DNA of 64,000 nucleotides from Conyzicola lurida (GTDB taxonomy: Bacteria > Actinomycetota > Actinomycetes > Actinomycetales > Microbacteriaceae). Below, in pieces: positions 59,467-64,000 of this stretch. The stretch spans positions 1,240,001 to 1,304,000 of the forward strand of contig NZ_JACHMJ010000001.1 of assembly GCF_014204935.1 (NCBI RefSeq), written 5' to 3'. The position numbers and the translations under genes are program-made. A model generated the notes under the pieces. It was not told the DNA's origin, did not search any database, and saw only the letters and a program-made list of their open reading frames with translations. How positions within the stretch are numbered: position 1 is the stretch's first letter; each line of letters opens with the position of its first letter.

Positions 59467-59985
59467 ATGAATGAGTCCGAGATTCCGGATGAGCCCACCG
59501 AGTTTGAACCCCAGGAGACCCCCGACGTGCAAGAGGAAAAAGCCAACGTGCCCCAGGAAAACGACACGACGCTCACATTCGGCAGCGAATTCGGCGCCCA
59601 GCTTGCCGCACTCGAGGGGGAGGTCTCCGCTGAGGAGCAGGACGCGATCGCGGCCCTGCCGTCCGGTTCGGCCCTGCTGATCGTGCGCCGCGGTCCCACG
59701 GCGGGCGCGCGTTTCCTGCTCGACGCCGATGTCACCACGGCCGGCCGTCATCCCGAAGCCGACATCTTCCTCGACGACGTCACGGTCTCCCGTCGTCACG
59801 CCCAGTTCCTCCGTCACGGCACGAACTTCGAAGTGAAGGATCTCGGTTCTCTCAACGGCACGTACCTCAATGGCGAGCGCATCGCGTCGGAGCCGCTCGG
59901 CGACCGGTCCGAGGTGCAGGTCGGCAAGTTCCGCCTCACGTTCTACGCGTCTCGCCGCGACCTCGCGAACACGGCTGGCAAGTAG
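59467..59985 (+). CDS. garA: FHA-domain regulator GarA/OdhI-like
   Basis: A 172-residue phosphothreonine-binding regulator. The acidic N-terminus carries a TT motif (ENDTTLTFGSEF, about 32-43) at the place of the GarA/OdhI ETTS phosphorylation site. The C-terminal FHA domain (about 75-155) has TTAGRHPEADIFL, VSRRHAQFL and SLNGTYLNG, the phosphothreonine-binding Arg, Ser and Asn residues. In mycobacteria and corynebacteria it inhibits 2-oxoglutarate dehydrogenase and controls glutamate metabolism when unphosphorylated. AGGAGG precedes the ATG. It lies directly upstream of ftsR with 1-bp overlap. Confidence 0.9.
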   Translation: MNESEIPDEPTEFEPQETPDVQEEKANVPQENDTTLTFGSEFGAQLAALEGEVSAEEQDAIAALPSGSALLIVRRGPTAGARFLLDADVTTAGRHPEADIFLDDVTVSRRHAQFLRHGTNFEVKDLGSLNGTYLNGERIASEPLGDRSEVQVGKFRLTFYASRRDLANTAGK

Positions 59986-60683
59986 TGGTGCGAGCAACCG
60001 CCCAGGCCCGAGTGCCCGGGGCGAGTGGCCTGCTGAGCATCGGGCAGGTGCTGGCGAAACTCAATCCCGAGTTTCCCGAACTGAGCCCGTCGAAGCTGCG
60101 CTTTCTCGAAGAGCGCCAGCTGATCACCCCGTCGCGCACCGACTCGGGGTACCGCAAGTTCTCCGCGACCGACATGGACCGGCTGCGGTTCGTGCTGACG
60201 ATGCAGCGCGACCATTACCTCCCGCTCAAGGTCATCCGCGGCTATCTCGACGACTTCGATGCCGGACGCCAGCCCGAACTCCCGGGCGGTGCGGTCCAGG
60301 CGCCGTCGATGCTGAGTTCCGAGCGCCGTCTCTCCCGTGACGAGCTGATCCGCGAGGCCGGCGCCAACGCCATGCTGCTGAACGACGCGGTCTCCGCCTC
60401 GCTCATCGTGCCGGCCGACCACTTCGGCGAAGACGTGCTCTCCGTGCTCAAGTCGCTCGTCGAGCTGCAGCGCTCCGGAATCGAGCCGCGGCACCTGCGC
60501 GGTTTCCGCGCGGCGGCCGAGCGCGAACTCGGTCTGATCGAGAACGCGCTGATGCCGGTCGCGCGCCGCAAGGACGCGTCCAGCCGCGCGAAAGCCGCGG
60601 AAATGGCGCGCGAAATCGCGAGCCAACTCGAAATTGTGCGGAGCAGTCTCATCCGCTCCGCCCTCACGCGCCTCGATTCGTAG
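59985..60683 (+). CDS. ftsR: MerR family regulator FtsR-like
   Basis: A 232-residue MerR-type regulator. The N-terminal winged-helix (about 18-85) contains LLSIGQVLAKLNPEFPELSP, KLRFLEERQLITPSRTDSGY and RKFSATDMDRLRFVLTMQRD. A longer C-terminal helical region follows without metal-binding cysteines. It corresponds to FtsR (Rv1828/Cgl1586), an activator of ftsZ in corynebacteria, in the order garA-ftsR-merR. GTG at 59985 or 59988 (just after the garA stop) is used. Confidence 0.88.
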   Translation: MVRATAQARVPGASGLLSIGQVLAKLNPEFPELSPSKLRFLEERQLITPSRTDSGYRKFSATDMDRLRFVLTMQRDHYLPLKVIRGYLDDFDAGRQPELPGGAVQAPSMLSSERRLSRDELIREAGANAMLLNDAVSASLIVPADHFGEDVLSVLKSLVELQRSGIEPRHLRGFRAAAERELGLIENALMPVARRKDASSRAKAAEMAREIASQLEIVRSSLIRSALTRLDS

Positions 60684-60819
60684 TAGCGTCGGTAATCAAC
60701 AGCGGCGACACGCCGAGCAGTTTTCTCGGATGTGCGGGCTGACCGACAGCTGTCTCGGTACCGTGGAGTTCGACAACATTAAGCGTCAACTTCACGATGA
60801 AGGTTAAGAGGAAAAAGCC

Positions 60820-61368
60820 ATGAGTGAACTCAGCCGTAGCGAGGATTCCCGCTACGACCTCGGCCTCCTCTTTACCGACGGCATGCCCAACCACGACGAC
60901 GACACGGGCTACCGCGGAGCGGTCGCCGCCCGCGCCGCCGGCATCAGTTACCGCCAGCTCGACTACTGGGCCCGCACCGAGCTCGTCCAGCCCACCGTGC
61001 GTGGTGCTGCGGGCAGCGGTTCGCAGCGTCTCTACGGCTTCCGCGACATCCTCGTCCTCAAACTCGTCAAGCGCCTGCTCGACACCGGCATCTCCCTCCA
61101 ACAGATCCGCATCGCCGTCAACCAGCTGCGCGAGTCGGGCATCAACGACCTCGCCCAGACCACGCTGATGAGCGACGGCGCCAGCGTCTACCTCTGCACC
61201 AGCAACGACGAGGTCATCGACCTGGTCAGCCGCGGACAGGGCGTCTTCGGCATCGCCGTCGGCAAGGTGCTCCGCGAGGTGGAGACCAGCCTCATCGAGT
61301 TCGACTCCGTGCTCGGCGAAGACCCGGCCGACGAACTGGCCAAGCGCCGCGTCAGCAAGGCCTCCTAG
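60820..61368 (+). CDS. MerR family regulator (Rv1830/McdR-like)
   Basis: A 182-residue MerR-type regulator: GYRGAVAARAAGISYRQLDY, WARTELVQPTVR and LYGFRDILVLKLVKRLLDTG form the winged-helix and dimerisation start (about 32-90). The C-terminal half has LMSDGASVYLCTSNDEVIDL. It corresponds to Rv1830 (McdR), the second MerR protein of the mycobacterial garA block. In mycobacteria a DUF151 bifunctional nuclease gene (Rv1829) lies between the two MerR genes; here only a 136-bp gap with no coding content remains. AGAGG precedes the ATG. Confidence 0.86.
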   Translation: MSELSRSEDSRYDLGLLFTDGMPNHDDDTGYRGAVAARAAGISYRQLDYWARTELVQPTVRGAAGSGSQRLYGFRDILVLKLVKRLLDTGISLQQIRIAVNQLRESGINDLAQTTLMSDGASVYLCTSNDEVIDLVSRGQGVFGIAVGKVLREVETSLIEFDSVLGEDPADELAKRRVSKAS

Positions 61369-61439
61369 CCTCACCGGCCGCCGGCCGCCGGTGGTCGGGT
61401 AAGGCCGTCTACGGTCTGTGTCGAAACCGTGCATGCGGC

Positions 61440-61586
61440 GGGTCGAGCCTGTCGAATCCCGCCACGCGGGTCGAGCCTGTCAAATCCAGCCAAGCGGGTC
61501 GAGCCCGTCGAAACCCCGCCACGCGGGTCGAGCCTGTCGAATCCCAGACCCCAACCGGCCCGGCAGATTTCGACAGGCTCACTCAG
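61440..61586. repeat. tandem 28-bp repeats with the TTCGACAGGCTC core, plus an inverted copy
   Basis: Four units starting GGGTCGAGCCTGTCGAAT lie at 61440, 61468, 61496 and 61525, with 28-29 bp spacing. An inverted copy (TTTCGACAGGCTCACTCAGC) follows at 61568-61586. The core is the reverse complement of the repeat at 38330. The array sits between convergent merR and parA genes. Units 2 and 3 carry point changes, and there are no spacers, so it is not CRISPR. Pairing of direct and inverted copies would make a strong transcription-ending hairpin. Confidence 0.8.
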
Positions 61587-61595
61587 CGATGCTGG

Positions 61596-62423
61596 TCAGC
61601 GCTTCTCCGCGTAGTCGCCGATTCGCGCCGTGCGCATGATTCGGTCGAGCAACTGGTCGAAGTTGTGCGCCATCTCTTCGGCGCTCTCGCCCGGCCAGAC
61701 GTGCAACGGCTTCGCCGCGCCCTGGGCCTGCTGCAGCGACGTGCGCTCCGGCAGCTGCGGGCTGAGGACGAGCGGCCCGAACATGTCGCGCAGCTCTTTG
61801 ATGCGGAACTGGTGCTCCAGCGACTGGATGCGCACCCGGTTCACGATGATGCCGAGCGGCTGCAGGCGGGGGGAGAGGCCGCGGCGGATCTCTTCGATCG
61901 CGCGCAGCGCACGGTCGGCCGCGGCGACGGAGAACAGGCCGGGCTCGGTGACGACGGTCACGCGGTCGCTCGCGGCCCACGCCGTGCGGGTGAGCGCGTT
62001 CAACGAGGGGGCGCAGTCGATCAGTACGAGGTCGTAGTCGTTCTCGACGTTGGCGAGGGCCTCTTCGAGCTTCCAGATCTCGCGGATGCTCGGGTGCGGG
62101 CCGTCGAAGTTGATGGCGGAGGGCGAGCCGATGAGCACGTCGATCTTGCCGGGACGGCCGCGGGTCCAGCCGCTGGGGGCGATGGCCGCCCGGACGACCT
62201 TCTCCTTCGGCGACGCGAGGACGTCGGCGATGTTCAGGTGGCCGGTGACATCGATGTCCATGCCGGTCGAGACGTCGGCTTGTGGATCGAGGTCCACCAC
62301 CAGCGTTCTCAGGCCTTTTGCGAAGGCGGCAGAGGCGAGCCCAAGAGTGACCGTGGTCTTGCCCACACCCCCCTTGAGGGAACTGACGCTGAGTACATGC
62401 ACGAACAACGACAATACCTTCAC
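61596..62423 (-). CDS. orphan ParA/MinD-like ATPase
   Basis: A 275-residue deviant-Walker ATPase: SSLKGGVGKTTVTLGLASAA (about 14-33, the ParA-type Walker A with the signature Lys), VVDLDPQADVSTGMD (about 42-56), LVLIDCAPSLNALTRTAW (about 131-148, Walker B) and VTVVTEPGLFSVAAADRALR. The lineage is the ParA of actinobacterial MerR-ParA regions, different from the chromosomal ParAB near oriC; no ParB is adjacent. GTG at 62423 is in the ORF, but an internal GTG at 62402 (VHVLSVSSLKGG) may be the true start. It is divergent from the pyruvate carboxylase gene. Confidence 0.87.
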   Translation of the reverse strand: MKVLSLFVHVLSVSSLKGGVGKTTVTLGLASAAFAKGLRTLVVDLDPQADVSTGMDIDVTGHLNIADVLASPKEKVVRAAIAPSGWTRGRPGKIDVLIGSPSAINFDGPHPSIREIWKLEEALANVENDYDLVLIDCAPSLNALTRTAWAASDRVTVVTEPGLFSVAAADRALRAIEEIRRGLSPRLQPLGIIVNRVRIQSLEHQFRIKELRDMFGPLVLSPQLPERTSLQQAQGAAKPLHVWPGESAEEMAHNFDQLLDRIMRTARIGDYAEKR

Positions 62424-62469
62424 TAGTCTGGATGAACCTAAACGTCGACGGTGTGCCGAGAGGGCTCAA

Positions 62470-64000
62470 TTGTTCACAAAGATCCTGGTTGCCAATCGCG
62501 GCGAGATCGCGATCCGCGCTTTCCGCGCCGCCTACGAACTCGGAGCCAAGACCGTGGCGGTCTTCCCGTTCGAGGACCGCAACTCGATGCACCGGCTGAA
62601 GGCCGACGAGGCGTACCAGATCGGCGAGCCCGGCCACCCCGTGCGCGCCTACCTCGATGTCGACGAGATCATCCGCGTCGCGAAGGAGAGCGGCGCCGAC
62701 GCGATCTACCCCGGATACGGCTTCCTGTCCGAGAATCCCGACCTCGCCCAGGCCGCGGCGGCCGCCGGAATCACCTTCATCGGCCCGCCGACGCGGGTGC
62801 TCGAGATGGCCGGCAACAAGGTCACCGCGAAGGAACACGCGATCGCCGCCGGCGTGCCCGTCCTCAAGTCGACCGCCGCGTCGAAGGACATCGAAGTGCT
62901 GCTCTCGCAGGCCGGGGAGATCGGCTTCCCGATCTTCGCGAAGGCCGTCGCGGGCGGCGGCGGCCGCGGAATGCGCCGCGTGAACACACAGCAAGAACTC
63001 AGGGGCGCGCTCGAGGAAGCGATGCGCGAGGCCGACAGCGCGTTCGGCGACGCGACGATGTTCCTCGAGCAGGCCGTCGTGCGCCCGCGGCACATCGAGG
63101 TGCAGATCCTCGCCGACGCCCACGGCGGCACCGTGCACCTCTTCGAGCGCGACTGCTCCGTGCAGCGCCGCCACCAGAAGGTCATCGAGGTGGCGCCCGC
63201 GCCCAACCTCGACGAGGCCATCCGCCAGGCCATGTACCGCGACGCCATCGCGTTCGCCAAGTCGATCGACTACGTCAACGCCGGCACCGTCGAGTTCCTG
63301 CTCGACACCGCGGGGGAGCGCGAGGGCCAGCACTTCTTCATCGAGATGAACCCGCGCATCCAGGTCGAGCACACCGTGACCGAGGAGGTCACCGACGTCG
63401 ACCTCGTCTCGTCGCAGATGCGTATCGCCTACGGACAGTCGCTCGCCGAGCTCGGCCTCGAGCAGCAGGACATCCACCTGCGCGGCGCCGCGCTGCAGTG
63501 CCGCATCACCACGGAAGACCCGGCCGCCGGCTTCCGTCCCGACACCGGCAAGATCACCACCTACCGTTCGCCCGGCGGTGCCGGCATCCGCCTCGACGGC
63601 GGGACCGTGAGCGCCGGCGCGCAGATCTCGCCCCACTTCGACTCCATGCTGGTGAAGATGACCTGTCGCGGCCGCGACTTCGCCGCCGCAGTCACCCGGG
63701 CCCGCCGCGGTCTCGCCGAGTTCCGACTCCGCGGCGTCTCCACGAACATCCCGTTCCTGCAGGCCGTGCTCGACGACCCCGACTTCATCGCCGGCGACCT
63801 GAGCACCTCGTTCATCGAGGAACGCCCCCAGCTGCTCAATTCCCACCAGTCCAAGGACCGTGGCACGAAGATCCTCAACTGGCTCGCCGAGGTCACCGTC
63901 AACCAGCCCAACGGCGACGGTGGCGGCGTGATCAGCCCGCAACTCAAGCTGCCGGTCGTCGACCTCGACGCCCCCGCTCCGGACGGCTCCCGCCAGAAGC
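62470..64000 (+). CDS. pyc: pyruvate carboxylase, 5' part (cut by window end)
   Basis: The biotin-carboxylase half of pyruvate carboxylase; 510 residues are visible. LVANRGEIAIRAFRAAYELG is at the N-terminus, AVAGGGGRGMRRV (about 158-170) is the ATP-grasp glycine loop, and RDCSVQRRHQKVIEVAP, FIEMNPRIQVEHTVTEEVTD and GFRPDTGKITTYRSPGG follow. LLNSHQSKDRGTKILNWLAE after the biotin-carboxylase domain is typical of pyruvate carboxylase as against acetyl/propionyl-CoA carboxylase. It carboxylates pyruvate to oxaloacetate. It starts with a TTG at 62470 preceded by GAGAGG with 6-nt spacing, with no ATG or GTG nearer. The transcarboxylase and biotin domains lie outside the window. Confidence 0.92.
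   Translation, partial: MFTKILVANRGEIAIRAFRAAYELGAKTVAVFPFEDRNSMHRLKADEAYQIGEPGHPVRAYLDVDEIIRVAKESGADAIYPGYGFLSENPDLAQAAAAAGITFIGPPTRVLEMAGNKVTAKEHAIAAGVPVLKSTAASKDIEVLLSQAGEIGFPIFAKAVAGGGGRGMRRVNTQQELRGALEEAMREADSAFGDATMFLEQAVVRPRHIEVQILADAHGGTVHLFERDCSVQRRHQKVIEVAPAPNLDEAIRQAMYRDAIAFAKSIDYVNAGTVEFLLDTAGEREGQHFFIEMNPRIQVEHTVTEEVTDVDLVSSQMRIAYGQSLAELGLEQQDIHLRGAALQCRITTEDPAAGFRPDTGKITTYRSPGGAGIRLDGGTVSAGAQISPHFDSMLVKMTCRGRDFAAAVTRARRGLAEFRLRGVSTNIPFLQAVLDDPDFIAGDLSTSFIEERPQLLNSHQSKDRGTKILNWLAEVTVNQPNGDGGGVISPQLKLPVVDLDAPAPDGSRQK

Noticed and set aside
61440-61586. CRISPR-like array by spacing (28-29 bp)
   Set aside because: The repeats are directly adjacent with no unique spacers, and no cas genes are near.

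Overview
The window is high-GC (about 70 percent) actinobacterial DNA, almost fully coding, with many 4-bp ATGA/GTGA gene overlaps and frequent GTG or TTG starts. A DUF222/13E12-type HNH protein, the garA-ftsR-merR block, a TerC gene behind a yybP-ykoY-type leader and dispersed TTCGACAGGCTC intergenic repeats point to Micrococcales, most likely Microbacteriaceae. The genus cannot be read from the sequence. No rRNA, tRNA, CRISPR array, prophage or insertion sequence was seen.

Layout. 1-1.4 kb: 3' part of a collagen-like surface protein. 1.5-6.8 kb: a five-gene mevalonate operon (mevalonate kinase, diphosphomevalonate decarboxylase, phosphomevalonate kinase, HMG-CoA reductase, HMG-CoA synthase) without an IPP isomerase gene. 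6.9-8.0 kb: candidate Mn2+ riboswitch plus terC. 8.1-16.7 kb: 13E12 HNH protein, HhH-GPD repair protein, ClC channel coupled to a HerA-like ATPase, a G-rich repeat patch, a K+ channel, a PRISE-like reductase and an alpha/beta hydrolase. 16.7-18.5 kb: DEAD-box helicase. 18.7-24.5 kb (minus strand): a polysaccharide operon with a processive GT2 synthase, an AlgG-like membrane-anchored beta-helix protein, a second anchored beta-helix protein and UDP-glucose dehydrogenase. This looks like a uronic-acid polymer made and modified at the cell surface.

25.0-33.1 kb (plus strand): a cluster with a putative His-Cys (clan CD-like) peptidase, a sigma factor, a glycine-rich partner, a subtilisin, a TPR-CHAT peptidase and an LGFP-repeat protein with a hydrophobic hairpin. 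None of the three peptidases or the LGFP protein has a visible signal peptide. This is the best candidate for an undescribed system, possibly proteolytic signalling or cell suicide.

33.2-50 kb: mixed accessory and housekeeping genes: AzlCD exporter, GT2-GtrA plus phosphodiester glycosidase-like pair, split LigD polymerase and ligase genes, PAP2 phosphatase, APC permease, acyl-CoA synthetase, a flavoprotein like thioredoxin reductase but lacking CxxC, and a DUF4062-STAND NTPase with a membrane partner. 50-57 kb: small proteins, TMEM175-like channel, flotillin, adenine/adenosine deaminase, MpaB-like protein, S4 protein and acyltransferase. 57.2-58.2 kb: siderophore-interacting protein with a DtxR/IdeR-type iron box across its start codon. 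58.2-64 kb: CDP-alcohol phosphatidyltransferase, garA-ftsR-merR regulators, a tandem repeat array, an orphan ParA and the 5' part of pyruvate carboxylase, cut by the window end.
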